Source: an uncultured Lachnospiraceae bacterium (lineage in GTDB: Bacteria; Bacillota; Clostridia; Lachnospirales; Lachnospiraceae). From it: a stretch of 40,413 nucleotides of DNA. Where the stretch lies: positions 1 to 40,413 of the forward strand of contig CAJUHY010000021.1 of the NCBI GenBank assembly GCA_910585895.1, read 5' to 3'. The notes beneath the pieces were generated by a model. The model was given only the letters and a program-made list of their open reading frames with translations, was not told the DNA's origin and did no database searches. Position 1 is the first letter of the stretch. Each line of letters starts with the position of its first letter. The position numbers and the translations under genes were made by a program. This document shows positions 15,642 to 25,697 of this stretch, one piece after another.

Positions 15642-18600
15642 ATGGAACAATGGAAACGATGTCTGGCAGCGATTTTAAGTATTATTATGATGGTTGCTAT
15701 GCTGCCGTTATCTCCGGCGACAGTGGCAAATGCAGCCGGGGAGGGCAATTTGCTTGCTGAGTACAAGTTTGAGGACAGCGATATCACAGACAAGAGGATT
15801 GCCGATACGAGCGGGAATGGTCACGATGCTGCCCTGGAAGGAACTGGGGCAAAGATTGCTGACGGAGTGCTGACGCTCCCGGGCGGTGCGGCAGGATCTT
15901 CAGCGGCGTATGTGTCAATTCCCGGCGGGGTGTTTGAGAACAGGGATACCCTGACTATCTCAGCCTGGCTGAAGAATGATACCGGCAAAGGAGATTATTC
16001 GGCAATGTACTTTGGTACAACCACCCAGCATTTAGGCGGGGGCGCTTCAAATATGCCTTTGCACTACTGGATTCTAAATCCTATGAATCCCAGTGAATAC
16101 TTTAAGAGCGTATGGACCGATGGTGATAATGCAGATCAGCCATATAAGACAGAAACGCCTGTTTCCAGCACGAAAACCAGTGCAGATTGGGGATTGTACA
16201 CAACGGTAATCACACCTGACAGAATTATCGGCTATTACAATGGCGTGGAGGTGTGCAATAACAGTAAGAGCAAGACAACAACTGATTTTGGCACAGGATT
16301 GGTTGCTTGTATCGGGCGTTCTGCCTACAATGACAAGTTCTATAAGGGCGGCGTCTATGGTGTGCGTGTCTATGGTCAGGCTTTGACGCAGACAGAAGTC
16401 TGGCAGGAATACTATGACGACATGCCTCCGGCATTGAATAAAGATACCATAATTAATGCTGCAATAGCGGAAGTAAAAGACTCTCTGGTATTGGACAGTA
16501 CGGTGGCAAAGGATTTGTCACTTCCGACAGAAGGTGCGAAAGGTGCAGCTATTAGTTGGGAAAGTACCAATTCTGATGTGATATCTGCAGATGGTAAGGT
16601 GACAATTCCTACAGACACAGCTGCCAATGTAACTTTGACGGCAAAGATTTCTTTGTGTGGGAAGACGGATACCAAAACATTTGACTTGACGGTACCCGCC
16701 GTACCTATGCAGGAGCAGTTTAATAATCGTGTAAAGGATTTCAGTATTGGAACATTCTTTGTGTCGGGAGATTTGGAGCTTCCGGCTGCGCTTGGAGCCA
16801 ATACAAACATCAGTTGGAGCAGCAGTAATGTGAATGCCATGGAAATTGTGGCAGCAAATGGCAGGATTATCGGCAAAGTGAAGCGTTCCGGGCAGAATGA
16901 AGATGTACGCCTGACTTTGACAGCAAATGTTACATATCAGAAGGGCAGTGATAATTTTAGTGCGCAGAAGAGTTTTGATGTCATGGTGCGCGGAGAAGCA
17001 GATTATGCTTACCTGATGTCATATACCAACACTAAGGAGAATGCTTCGCTTGGAAACAGTCTGCATTTGGCTTACAGCGTGGACGGAACAGAGTATACGG
17101 CGCTGAATTCCAATACCGGCATCTGTTTTGCCAACAATTGGGGCGGAGGCAAGGCATCTAATCCCAATGGCTTGCAGGGAATGTATATTTTCCGCAAGGC
17201 TGATGGGACTTACGGCATGGTGGCTAAGAATACCTCCGTGCAGAAGTATATCTATGTGTTTGATTCTGTGGATTTGATTAATTTTACGAATGAGCGGAAG
17301 CTGCAGCTTGGGCATGATGTATCCGGCGATTTGCAGGTATGTCCGGTATCGGAGCAGGGGGTGGTTTCCTATCAGATTTTCTGGAAAAGCGGAAACACAC
17401 AGTTCAGTGCGATTACTACTGATTTTACAACCGTTACGGATGAGCAGCAGACAGATTATGTGAAAGAATCTTTGACTGATGGCAGCAAGCTGCCCGAAGG
17501 AGCTTCTGTGGGCAATGTGCTGCGTATCAGCAAGAGTGAGTATGACCGGGTGGTCGGTAAACTGGATGTGGTGAGAAATACCGGAGTTCAGGCGCCGCAG
17601 ATTGAGGTGAAGTTAGGAGAGAGTGCAAATATAGCTTCCCTGCTGCCTGAAACTGTGAAGACTGATTATAGTGATGGCTCATCGAAGGATATGAAAGTGG
17701 TCTGGGATGAACAAGATATTTCCGGGACAGATTTATCGAAAGCGGGAACTTATGAGGTCAAAGGAACCATACAGCAGACGCAGTATGCGAACCCATTTAT
17801 CCAGCAGCGCGCAGACCCCTGCATCTTAAAGGGCAACGATGGTTATTATTACTTTACGGCGTCGTATCCGATGCTCGGAGGCGGAGATAAAAATGGTTAT
17901 GACAAGATTGTGCTGAGGCGATCCGAGACGATTGAAGGACTTGCGAAGGCAGAGGAAATTACCATTTGGGACTGCGATGACCATTCCAACAATGAATTCC
18001 GCTATATCTGGGCGCCGGAAATCCGCCTGGTGGATGACCAGTATTATGTATTTTATACCTCAAGTGTTGATGGTGGCAATGTATGGGGAATACGCCCGCA
18101 TGTACTGAAATGTACGGATTCTGAGGATATCATGAATCCAGCAAGCTGGCAGGCAATGGGTCTTATGCAGGCGAACGAAGGGGATACGCAGGCATTTACG
18201 GCATTCTCCTTGGATATGACAGTGTTTGAGAATCAGGGCAGATGGTATGTTATCTGGCCGCAGTCCAATGATTATTCCTCTCTGTACATTGCCGAGATTA
18301 ATAAGGATGAGCCGTGGAAATGTATTTCCAACAGCGTGAAGATATCTATTCCTGAGTACAGTTGGGAACGCCAGGTAGAGAATGTCAACGAAGGACCTTC
18401 CGTAATAAAGAATAATGGCAAGATTTATGTGGCATTTTCGGCAGCGGGAACCGGACCGGAGTATTGCATAGGTTTGCTGTCTATTGACGAAGATGCAGAT
18501 ATGCTGGATGCAGCTTCCTGGAAAAAACAGGGCTATCCGGTACTGACCTCTGCGGATGTGCCGGGTGAATACGGACCAGGGCATAATTCATTTACGGTTG

Positions 18601-19586
18601 ATGAGGACGGCAATGATATCTTTGTCTACCATGCGAGAGGACAAAAGTGCTATGATAAGCAATGTGATTGGGCAAAAGATGACTCTCTCTATGATCCATG
18701 CCGTGACGCAAGGCTGAAACGTGTACACTGGGCAGCAGATGGTACGCCCATCCTCAAGATGAGCTATGCAGAGGAACTTGCCGAAGAGAATAGAACGGTA
18801 ACTGCAACGATTAATGTGTGTGTACCGGTCAGCGGAGTATCCTTGAATAAGACGAGTCTCAATCTGACCATTGGAGGAAGCGAGACTTTGACGGCTACGG
18901 TGCTGCCTGCGAACGCAAGCGATAAGACCATAACCTGGCAGTCTGCGAATCCAGGGATTGCAACTGTTGTAAATGGCAAGGTGACGGCTGTGGCAGTCGG
19001 CACAACCACGATTAAGGCAACCGCAGCGGACGGCAGGACGGCGAATTGTACTGTCACTGTGAAAGCGGCGGGCACAAATGCGGATACGGTCAGAGTGAGC
19101 GGGATAACCTTGAACAAGAAGAAACTGACATTGGGCGCGGGTGAGAAATTCACGCTAAAGGCTACTGTCAAGCCCAATAATGCGACGAATAAAACGGTTC
19201 AGTGGACAACGAGCAATAAGAAGGCTGTAACAGTCGATAAAGGCAAAATTGACACGAATAAGAAGCTTAAAAAGACAACCAAGGTTACCATCACAGCGGC
19301 AGCAGATGGCAAGAAAGCGAGCTGTACGATAACCGTGAAAGCAGCGCCGAAGAAGGTAACTTTAAACGCCAAGAAGAAAACGTTAAAGAAAGGCAAGACG
19401 TTCCAGATTAAGGCGAAGCTGCCGAAGAATACCGCCAGCAATACTATCAAATATAAAAGCAGCAATCGGAAGGTGGCTACCGTAAGCGCCAAAGGCAAGG
19501 TTAAGGCCGTAAAGAAGGGTAAGGCGACAATTACAGTGACCACATTCAATAAAAAAAGCGCCAAAATTAAAATCACAGTCAAATAA
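15642..19586 (+). CDS. very large secreted GH43 enzyme, probable exo-alpha-L-arabinofuranosidase
   Basis: A 1314-residue secreted protein; ATG 15642 follows GGAGGAGG. It has a signal peptide (1-31, ending ANA) and a LamG-like jelly-roll (about 33-260). Two Ig-like domains of atrophied bacterial type follow (about 265-445). A region resembling a degraded GH43 propeller (about 448-640) and an Ig-like domain (about 645-710) come next. The catalytic GH43 propeller (about 715-1045) has base Asp725 in RADP, Asp858 in SLDMTVF and acid Glu917 in VNEGPS. The pattern RADP...YYYFTAS...YIWAPEI recalls the exo-1,5-arabinofuranosidase subfamily GH43_26. The C-terminus has three Big_2-type Ig domains, increasingly Lys-rich. 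No sorting motif is present. Subfamily and substrate are inferred from memory of family members. Confidence 0.85.
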   Translation: MEQWKRCLAAILSIIMMVAMLPLSPATVANAAGEGNLLAEYKFEDSDITDKRIADTSGNGHDAALEGTGAKIADGVLTLPGGAAGSSAAYVSIPGGVFENRDTLTISAWLKNDTGKGDYSAMYFGTTTQHLGGGASNMPLHYWILNPMNPSEYFKSVWTDGDNADQPYKTETPVSSTKTSADWGLYTTVITPDRIIGYYNGVEVCNNSKSKTTTDFGTGLVACIGRSAYNDKFYKGGVYGVRVYGQALTQTEVWQEYYDDMPPALNKDTIINAAIAEVKDSLVLDSTVAKDLSLPTEGAKGAAISWESTNSDVISADGKVTIPTDTAANVTLTAKISLCGKTDTKTFDLTVPAVPMQEQFNNRVKDFSIGTFFVSGDLELPAALGANTNISWSSSNVNAMEIVAANGRIIGKVKRSGQNEDVRLTLTANVTYQKGSDNFSAQKSFDVMVRGEADYAYLMSYTNTKENASLGNSLHLAYSVDGTEYTALNSNTGICFANNWGGGKASNPNGLQGMYIFRKADGTYGMVAKNTSVQKYIYVFDSVDLINFTNERKLQLGHDVSGDLQVCPVSEQGVVSYQIFWKSGNTQFSAITTDFTTVTDEQQTDYVKESLTDGSKLPEGASVGNVLRISKSEYDRVVGKLDVVRNTGVQAPQIEVKLGESANIASLLPETVKTDYSDGSSKDMKVVWDEQDISGTDLSKAGTYEVKGTIQQTQYANPFIQQRADPCILKGNDGYYYFTASYPMLGGGDKNGYDKIVLRRSETIEGLAKAEEITIWDCDDHSNNEFRYIWAPEIRLVDDQYYVFYTSSVDGGNVWGIRPHVLKCTDSEDIMNPASWQAMGLMQANEGDTQAFTAFSLDMTVFENQGRWYVIWPQSNDYSSLYIAEINKDEPWKCISNSVKISIPEYSWERQVENVNEGPSVIKNNGKIYVAFSAAGTGPEYCIGLLSIDEDADMLDAASWKKQGYPVLTSADVPGEYGPGHNSFTVDEDGNDIFVYHARGQKCYDKQCDWAKDDSLYDPCRDARLKRVHWAADGTPILKMSYAEELAEENRTVTATINVCVPVSGVSLNKTSLNLTIGGSETLTATVLPANASDKTITWQSANPGIATVVNGKVTAVAVGTTTIKATAADGRTANCTVTVKAAGTNADTVRVSGITLNKKKLTLGAGEKFTLKATVKPNNATNKTVQWTTSNKKAVTVDKGKIDTNKKLKKTTKVTITAAADGKKASCTITVKAAPKKVTLNAKKKTLKKGKTFQIKAKLPKNTASNTIKYKSSNRKVATVSAKGKVKAVKKGKATITVTTFNKKSAKIKITVK

Positions 19587-19626
19587 ATTAATTTTGTGAA
19601 TGGAAAGGTGAAAAAGGAGGAACAAA

Positions 19627-22401
19627 ATGAGGAAAAAACAACTATTAAAAACAGGCATTTCTATGCTGCTGGCATCGGTTATGGTATTTACATCCGTGCC
19701 GATGACCAGCCAGGCTGCGGAAGTGGAGCAGGTGGGAGGCGTTTATGGTGCGGATACTGTTGAGAGTTTGACGCCAGGGTATTATCTGACCGTATACTCT
19801 ACCACCAAGGATTTCTATGCGAGCGCTACTAATGTGGCGCAGGAAACGCAGGGCGTCTATATGGCGGTCAGCAAGGATGGCAAGACTTTTGAGGTTCTGA
19901 ACAATAATGGTCCGGTTATCTATGCCAAACAAGGAACCAAACAGGTGGCATCCCCGCAAATTTATAAGAGGGAAAATGATTTTGCAGTAATTGCCCCCGA
20001 TTCTACGGCTTCCAAGGGTTACCATGTATTTACTTCGGAAGATGGCGTTCATTATTATAATGAAGTTATTGAAACGACCAACGATGAATATGATACAGAA
20101 GCGACATTGGATAAGACGAAGTTCTCACTTATGTATAAAGGACAGAATATCTTAGAGGAAGATGCGACCATTGCTCTGGGCAATGCCTGGGAACTGACTG
20201 AGGAAGAATATACATATATTGTCAATAAGCTGGGGACGGTTGTCCAGACAGGTTGGGAGCCAATCTCCGTTACCGCTAAATCCAAAGAGGAAGCGGTAGA
20301 GAAAGCCAAGAACCAGTATCCAAGCCTGAATGCTACATACAGCGATGGTTCCGTACAGAAATTCAACCTGGATTACTCAAATGTTGAGGGCAATGTGGAC
20401 GGTTCTAAGCCGGGAACATACACTTTGTATGCAGACGCCATCCAGACAAAATACTTAAATAATCTCAAAGCAATCAATGGCAGTACATTGCCGGAGGATG
20501 ATCCGGCAAACGACAGTGAAACGGAACTGGACAATTATGACGAGGAAAATGAGATTGTATACTACGACAATACGAAGTTTGTGGAGGGCATGGCTGACCC
20601 CAATATCTTTTATGATGAACAGACGGGATATTATTATATGACCGGCTCCTATTTTCCGGAAGCAAAAGATAAGGAAAAATTGCCGGGAGATAGTCCACAA
20701 CAGTATGACCGTGTTGTTCTGAGGAAAGCAGAGACCTTGGAAGGACTTCAGGACAGAAGCAAGCAGGTTACGATTTGGAAGGTTGGAAATCAGGGATTTG
20801 AAGATAGTAAGGGCCAACCGGTAGCAGGAGGTCAGCGTTATATCTGGGCACCGGAAATTCACCGTGTTGGGGACAAATGGGTGGTATACTTTACAGAGGC
20901 CCATAAAGGAGGAGATGCATACAATATTTATTGTCATGCATTAGTTTTAGACGGAGATATGGATCCATACTCTACGGCACTTAAAGAGGCTGATGGCGAA
21001 TCAATGTGGGACGATTACCAGATGCGTGGGGGAAGTGGGCTTACCAGCGCAATTACCAAAAGTTTTTGTCTGGATATGACATATTTTGAAGATGAAGCGA
21101 ATGGAGAGCCTTATGTAATCTGGGCATCGAAAGGGTATGGTAACTCCAGACTGTATCTGGCTCAAGTAGATAAAGAACAGCCATGGATACTGAATTCTGA
21201 GATTATAGAACTGACAAGACCAGAATTTGGTTGGGAGAATGTGCGATACGAGGTTAATGAAGGTCCCACTGTTCTACAAAATAATGGTAAAATATTTATG
21301 TGCTTTTCTGCTTCCGGAACCGGTTCTGAGTATGCAATTGGCATGATGACAGCAGAACAGGGGGCAGACTTGCTTGATATCAAGAATTGGACCAAGAATC
21401 CATACCCGCTTCTGACCTCTCGTGACGTGGATGGAGAGGAAGGCCCGGGACATAATTCCTTTACCGTAGATAAAGATGGAAATGCCATTTTTGTGTACCA
21501 TGCAAGACCGACTTCCCACAACTATCAGCATTGCGGTTGGGATGGGGAGAAATCCTTACATTATAATAGCCAACCATTGGAAGACCCTTGTCGCCATGCA
21601 CGTCTGAAACGTGTACATTGGGCAGCAGATGGTACGCCAATTCTTAAAATGACGTATGAAGAGGAGCTTACAGAAGAGCATAAGAGAGTTCCGATTCAAG
21701 TGACGGTTGCCGATGATACACCGGTTTCCAGCAGCCTTACCTTGGACAAAACAGCACTTGGCATCGAAGCAGGTAAGAACGCGACATTGAAAGCAACTGC
21801 CGTACCTAATGCAGCGGTAACCTGGAAGAGCAGCGATGACAAAGTTGCTGCAGTTAACAATGGTGTTGTAACTGCCAAGAAAGCTGGAACTGCTACCATA
21901 ACAGCGACAGCAAATGGCAAGTCAGCAACCTGTAAGGTGACGGTTGTCAGTCTGGACAAGAAGAAAGTAACGCTTGGTGTAGGCGAGAAAGTAACACTTA
22001 AGGTCAGCGGAACGAAGAACGTTTCCTGGAGCAGCAGCAGTAAGAATGTTGCTGTAAGCAAGGGCAAGATTACGGCAAAGAAGAAAGGCAAAGCAACCAT
22101 TACCGCTAAAGCAGAGGGTGTGGAACTGAAATGTGCCGTTACTGTCAAAGCAGCGCCTAAGAAACTAATTTTAAAGAGCAAGAAAAAAGTAACTATTAAG
22201 AAGAACAAGACCACTAAGATTAAAGTAAGTCTGCCGAAAAATACAGCTGGAGCTCTGAAATATAAGAGCAGCAAGAAAGCGGTTGCTTCTGTAGACGCCA
22301 AGGGAATGGTAAAAGGAAAGAAGAAAGGTACGGCAAAGATTACCGTGACGGCAGCGAACAATAAGAAAGCGAAAGTCACCGTGACAGTGACCGTAAAATA
22401 A
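19627..22401 (+). CDS. secreted GH43 enzyme, paralogue of the preceding gene
   Basis: A 924-residue secreted protein, second gene of the operon (40-base gap, AAGGAGG before ATG 19627). It has a signal peptide ending SQAA, then a propeller-like region without obvious catalytic residues (about 40-190) and an Ig-like domain (about 215-275). The GH43 catalytic domain (about 315-690) has Asp324 in MADP, Asp483 in CLDMTYF and Glu545 in VNEGPT. Like the preceding protein it shares YIWAPEI and the end block R-L-K-R-V-H-W-A-A-D-G-T-P-I-L-K-M, so the two arose by duplication. Three Lys-rich Big_2 domains end the protein. It lacks the LamG domain of its neighbour, which suggests different glycan targeting. 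Probable exo-arabinofuranosidase; not proven. Confidence 0.85.
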   Translation: MRKKQLLKTGISMLLASVMVFTSVPMTSQAAEVEQVGGVYGADTVESLTPGYYLTVYSTTKDFYASATNVAQETQGVYMAVSKDGKTFEVLNNNGPVIYAKQGTKQVASPQIYKRENDFAVIAPDSTASKGYHVFTSEDGVHYYNEVIETTNDEYDTEATLDKTKFSLMYKGQNILEEDATIALGNAWELTEEEYTYIVNKLGTVVQTGWEPISVTAKSKEEAVEKAKNQYPSLNATYSDGSVQKFNLDYSNVEGNVDGSKPGTYTLYADAIQTKYLNNLKAINGSTLPEDDPANDSETELDNYDEENEIVYYDNTKFVEGMADPNIFYDEQTGYYYMTGSYFPEAKDKEKLPGDSPQQYDRVVLRKAETLEGLQDRSKQVTIWKVGNQGFEDSKGQPVAGGQRYIWAPEIHRVGDKWVVYFTEAHKGGDAYNIYCHALVLDGDMDPYSTALKEADGESMWDDYQMRGGSGLTSAITKSFCLDMTYFEDEANGEPYVIWASKGYGNSRLYLAQVDKEQPWILNSEIIELTRPEFGWENVRYEVNEGPTVLQNNGKIFMCFSASGTGSEYAIGMMTAEQGADLLDIKNWTKNPYPLLTSRDVDGEEGPGHNSFTVDKDGNAIFVYHARPTSHNYQHCGWDGEKSLHYNSQPLEDPCRHARLKRVHWAADGTPILKMTYEEELTEEHKRVPIQVTVADDTPVSSSLTLDKTALGIEAGKNATLKATAVPNAAVTWKSSDDKVAAVNNGVVTAKKAGTATITATANGKSATCKVTVVSLDKKKVTLGVGEKVTLKVSGTKNVSWSSSSKNVAVSKGKITAKKKGKATITAKAEGVELKCAVTVKAAPKKLILKSKKKVTIKKNKTTKIKVSLPKNTAGALKYKSSKKAVASVDAKGMVKGKKKGTAKITVTAANNKKAKVTVTVTVK

Positions 22402-22417
22402 CAATACAGAGATATAA

Positions 22418-22456
22418 AGTTTCCCCATCAGTCTGAAAATCTGATGGGGACTTTTT
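22418..22456 (+). terminator. rho-independent terminator of the GH43 operon
   Basis: TCCCCATCAG (22422-22431) pairs with CTGATGGGGA (22441-22450), followed by CTTTTT. It ends the arabinan locus. Confidence 0.88.
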
Positions 22457-22474
22457 ATAACTGATAGGCAGCAC

Positions 22475-22507
22475 AAAACCACCCTTCCATTGACTGGTAG
22501 GGTGGTT
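22475..22507 (-). terminator. terminator of the CoA-transferase gene (minus strand)
   Basis: On the minus strand AACCACCCT (22507-22499) pairs with AGGGTGGTT (22485-22477), followed by TTGTGC. The T-run is short but the stem is clean and the place, about 30 bases after the stop, is right. Confidence 0.6.
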
Positions 22508-22536
22508 CTGCATAATTAGTGTATATTCAGCGTCTT

Positions 22537-23877
22537 TTATCGATTGCTCTTTCGCCAGATATGCATTTTTTCTGCTTCCTTAATCAGTTCATCGCGGAAA
22601 TCAGGATGTGCTACGGAAATAATTGCCTCGCATTTCTGCCAGGCAGAGAGTCCCTTGAGGTTAACTTTGCCGTACTCTGTAACCAGATAGTGGATATTTG
22701 CGCGGGTATCAGTAACAATGGAACCCGGATGCAAAGTCGGCAGGATTCTTGACTTTAATTCGCCATCTTTGGTCTTAAAGGTGGAAGAGCAGCAGATGAA
22801 GCTCTTGCCGCCATTCGACAGATAGGCACCCAGCACGAAGTCCAACTGTCCGCCGGCGCCGCTGATGTGCTTAATGCCGGAGGATTCAGAACTAACCTGT
22901 CCAAATAGGTCGATGTCTACCGCGTTGTTGATGGACATGAAATTATCCAATGCGGAGATGGAACGGATATCATTGGTGTAGCTTACCGGAGCGCTCAAAA
23001 GTTCTGGATTTTCATCCAGGTAATCATACATCTTCTTGGTGCCGGCTCCAAATGCATATGCCTGACGGTAGCGGTCAATATTCTTCCTGGAACCGTTAAT
23101 CTTACCGGCTTTGGCAATGTCTACAAAAGCATCAACATACATTTCTGTGTGGACGCCCAAATCCTTCAAATCTGATTCAGCAATCATGGAGCCTACGGCG
23201 TTGGGCATTCCTCCAATGCCAAGCTGCAGGCAGGCGCCGTTAGGAATTTCTTCTACAATCAGTTTGGCAACCGCTTTGTCCACTTCGGTGGCAGATCCGC
23301 CTCCGCCCAGCTCACCGATGGGCGCATTGTCGCCTTCTACAATGTAGTCTACCTGAGAAATATGTATGCCATTTTCAAAGCCGCCCAGACAGCGAGGCAT
23401 ATTTTCATTTACTTCCACAATAATCTTAGCAGAAGTCTCGCAGACTGCCGTTAAATGAGAAGCGTTGGGTCCGAAATTGAAATAGCCATGTTTGTCCATG
23501 GAAGCAACCTGGAACATTGCCACATTATCCGGTGTGGCAGAATCACGGTAGTAGCGCGGAAGTTCAGAGTAGCGGATGGGTGCGTAGAAAGCACAGCCGC
23601 GGTTGATGAGTTTGCGCTCGATTCCTGACATATGCCAGGAATTCCATGTGAAATGCTCTCCGGCATCTTCGCGTTCAAAGACGGCAAGCGGTTTTAAAAG
23701 GATACCGCCGCGTAGATTAACGTCCTTTAATTCGTCTGTCCGTTTTGCCAATGCCTTATCCAGTACATCGGGGGTACCGTTGCACCAGCCGTAGTCTACC
23801 CAGTCACCGGATTTGATGACTTTGACAGCTTCATCGGCAGAGACAAGTTTCTGCTGATATTCCTGTGTGTAATCCAT
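22537..23877 (-). CDS. but: butyryl-CoA:acetate CoA-transferase
   Basis: A 446-residue cytoplasmic enzyme of the acetyl-CoA hydrolase/4-hydroxybutyrate CoA-transferase family. It moves CoA from butyryl-CoA to acetate, the last step of butyrate formation in many gut Lachnospiraceae. The sequence follows the known enzymes of Roseburia and relatives almost throughout, e.g. SADEAVKVIKSGDWVDYGW, GIGGMPNAVG, and the catalytic Glu245 in HTEMYVDAF. The start at 23877 is set by GGAGG (minus strand) nine bases upstream and by the family N-terminus; the frame stays open 46 codons further without support. It stands alone with its own promoter and terminator. 4-Hydroxybutyrate or propionate CoA-transferase activity is the main alternative within this family. 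Confidence 0.88.
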   Translation of the reverse strand: MDYTQEYQQKLVSADEAVKVIKSGDWVDYGWCNGTPDVLDKALAKRTDELKDVNLRGGILLKPLAVFEREDAGEHFTWNSWHMSGIERKLINRGCAFYAPIRYSELPRYYRDSATPDNVAMFQVASMDKHGYFNFGPNASHLTAVCETSAKIIVEVNENMPRCLGGFENGIHISQVDYIVEGDNAPIGELGGGGSATEVDKAVAKLIVEEIPNGACLQLGIGGMPNAVGSMIAESDLKDLGVHTEMYVDAFVDIAKAGKINGSRKNIDRYRQAYAFGAGTKKMYDYLDENPELLSAPVSYTNDIRSISALDNFMSINNAVDIDLFGQVSSESSGIKHISGAGGQLDFVLGAYLSNGGKSFICCSSTFKTKDGELKSRILPTLHPGSIVTDTRANIHYLVTEYGKVNLKGLSAWQKCEAIISVAHPDFRDELIKEAEKMHIWRKSNR

Positions 23878-23941
23878 GTGAAAAACCTCCCTGTAATTGA
23901 TATAGTTTTTTCTTAGATTGTTAAATCTGTAACATACGTTT

Positions 23942-23970
23942 ATCTTATCATTTTTCGTCTTGGTGGTCAA
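23942..23970 (-). promoter_or_regulatory. promoter of the CoA-transferase gene
   Basis: On the minus strand TTGACC (23970-23965) and TAAGAT (23947-23942) are 17 bases apart, 64 bases before the start codon. A good sigma-A match. Confidence 0.65.
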
Positions 23971-24025
23971 TAAGTGTGCGATTGTAAATAAAGAGAAAAA
24001 TTTGCAGAAAAACATAATTTTCTAG

Positions 24026-24034
24026 TGGTATAAT
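24026..24034 (+). promoter_or_regulatory. extended -10 promoter of the second chemoreceptor gene
   Basis: TGG directly before TATAAT (24029-24034) makes an extended -10. There is no good -35 at 17 bases. It lies 58 bases before ATG 24093. Confidence 0.5.
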
Positions 24035-24092
24035 GCAGAAAGTTATATTATAATAAAAGAAGTTGGAAAGGCAGAAGAACAGGAGGAATACT

Positions 24093-25586
24093 ATGGGAAC
24101 AGAGAACAGGTTTCGCTATAATGATAAATCAGAGCGTTACTGTAAGATGAACCTCTTATTGTATATTGCCGTTTTGGCAGCATGGACGGGATATGTGGCA
24201 TATCTCTGGCTGAGGTTTGTTACAGGGAAGATGGTATTTAGCATGACCCTTATCAACACATTGATAATCATTACCTGTATCATTGTCAATACTGTTCTTC
24301 TATTGAAAGACAGGTCAACGCCTAAACTGAAATTTGTAATTAACGTTGAATATGGTCTCATGTTCCTGGTATTGGCGCTGCAGACAGACGCTCAATTTAT
24401 CAATATATTGCTGTTGGGAGTACTGGCTGTACAGATTCCATATTATGATGCTAAGAATTACAGGATAACGTTTTTCTCCTATCTGGCATTATATGTGGTG
24501 GGATTGATAGCGCAGGGCGCCAAGAATATGCTGACATTGGATGTAGACACGGTCTGCACTATTTATGTGACGCTTGGCGTACTCTATGTTTTAGGACGCG
24601 TGGGCGGTATTGCAAAGACATTCAGTGACCATGCGTTAGGGACGGTGTTAGAGCAGAGCGAGAAACAGAAAGAGATGATGGATGGCATTGTAGCCGTTTC
24701 ACAGACTGTACAGGAGGAATCTGGAAAGAGTACAGAATTGGTGGATGAACTGGTAGAATCGACCAAGATGGTGACCACCAGTATGCAGGAGATTTCTTCG
24801 ACAACAGGAATCACCGCCGAGAATATTTCAGAGCAGAGCATCATGACGCAGAATATTCAGGAATCTATTGACGAGACCCTGGAGCGTTCGCGAAAAATGG
24901 TAGATATTGCAGAGGATTCCAATAAGAGCATCCAGGAGAATATGGATGTGATGGAAGCGTTGAAAGAGCAGTCTGCGCAGATTGCCTCTACCAATAAACG
25001 AGTGACAGAGTCGATGGGCAGACTGCAGGACAAGACCAGGGAGGTCGAGGAGATTGCAGACATGATTTTGGATATTTCCAGCCAGACAGATTTACTGTCA
25101 TTGAATGCTTCCATTGAGAGCGCAAGAGCAGGTGAAGCAGGGCGGGGGTTTGCGGTAGTGGCGGAGCAGATTCGCCAGCTTGCGGAGCAGACCAAAAATT
25201 CGACGGAGAATATTACCAGAATTATTCTCGAATTAAATGAAAATGCCAATCAGGTGGTTCGTTCCATAGACACTTCCTTACATGCAACAGAGAATCAGAA
25301 TAAGATGATACATACGGCGGCGGACAGTTTCGGGAAATTGGACAGGAACATGGAGTGCCTTATTGAAGATATTCAGGGGATTGACCAGCGTATCCATAAT
25401 CTTGCCGATGCCAACAACCGTATTGTAGAAAACATTTCCCACTTATCCGCTACTACGGAGGAGATAACCGCCAGCGCAGAGCAGGCAGCTAATATCAGTG
25501 AGCAGAATTTGCAGTTTGCGGAGCAGGCAAAAGAGGCGATTACTTCTATACAGATTACAGCAGAAGAGATGAAGCAGTACCTGTAA
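24093..25586 (+). CDS. chemoreceptor-like protein with six N-terminal membrane helices
   Basis: A 497-residue membrane protein. ATG 24093 follows AGGAGG (24081-24086); the frame is open ten codons upstream but without a ribosome binding site. About six hydrophobic helices (roughly residues 19-170) form a membrane module with almost no extracellular domain. They lead straight into a long coiled methyl-accepting domain with no HAMP. The signalling tip is present: ISSQTDLLSLNASIESARAG. Such receptors often sense membrane state, energy or small permeant molecules; the signal here is unknown. It stands alone, divergent from the CoA-transferase gene, with no che genes nearby. Confidence 0.88.
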   Translation: MGTENRFRYNDKSERYCKMNLLLYIAVLAAWTGYVAYLWLRFVTGKMVFSMTLINTLIIITCIIVNTVLLLKDRSTPKLKFVINVEYGLMFLVLALQTDAQFINILLLGVLAVQIPYYDAKNYRITFFSYLALYVVGLIAQGAKNMLTLDVDTVCTIYVTLGVLYVLGRVGGIAKTFSDHALGTVLEQSEKQKEMMDGIVAVSQTVQEESGKSTELVDELVESTKMVTTSMQEISSTTGITAENISEQSIMTQNIQESIDETLERSRKMVDIAEDSNKSIQENMDVMEALKEQSAQIASTNKRVTESMGRLQDKTREVEEIADMILDISSQTDLLSLNASIESARAGEAGRGFAVVAEQIRQLAEQTKNSTENITRIILELNENANQVVRSIDTSLHATENQNKMIHTAADSFGKLDRNMECLIEDIQGIDQRIHNLADANNRIVENISHLSATTEEITASAEQAANISEQNLQFAEQAKEAITSIQITAEEMKQYL

Positions 25587-25670
25587 TTGTTCGATAGCGG
25601 GCAAAGCTTAATGGTGATAAAACATGGGCGGCGTACCAGTATAGAAACAGTTTAGGTCTGTATACTAAAA

Positions 25671-25676
25671 TATAAT
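25671..25676 (+). promoter_or_regulatory. possible -10 box of the AIM24 gene
   Basis: TATAAT at 25671-25676, with TATACT at 25661-25666 as an alternative. No clear -35 accompanies either. Confidence 0.25.
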
Positions 25677-25697
25677 TACAAGAAAAGGAGATTGAAT

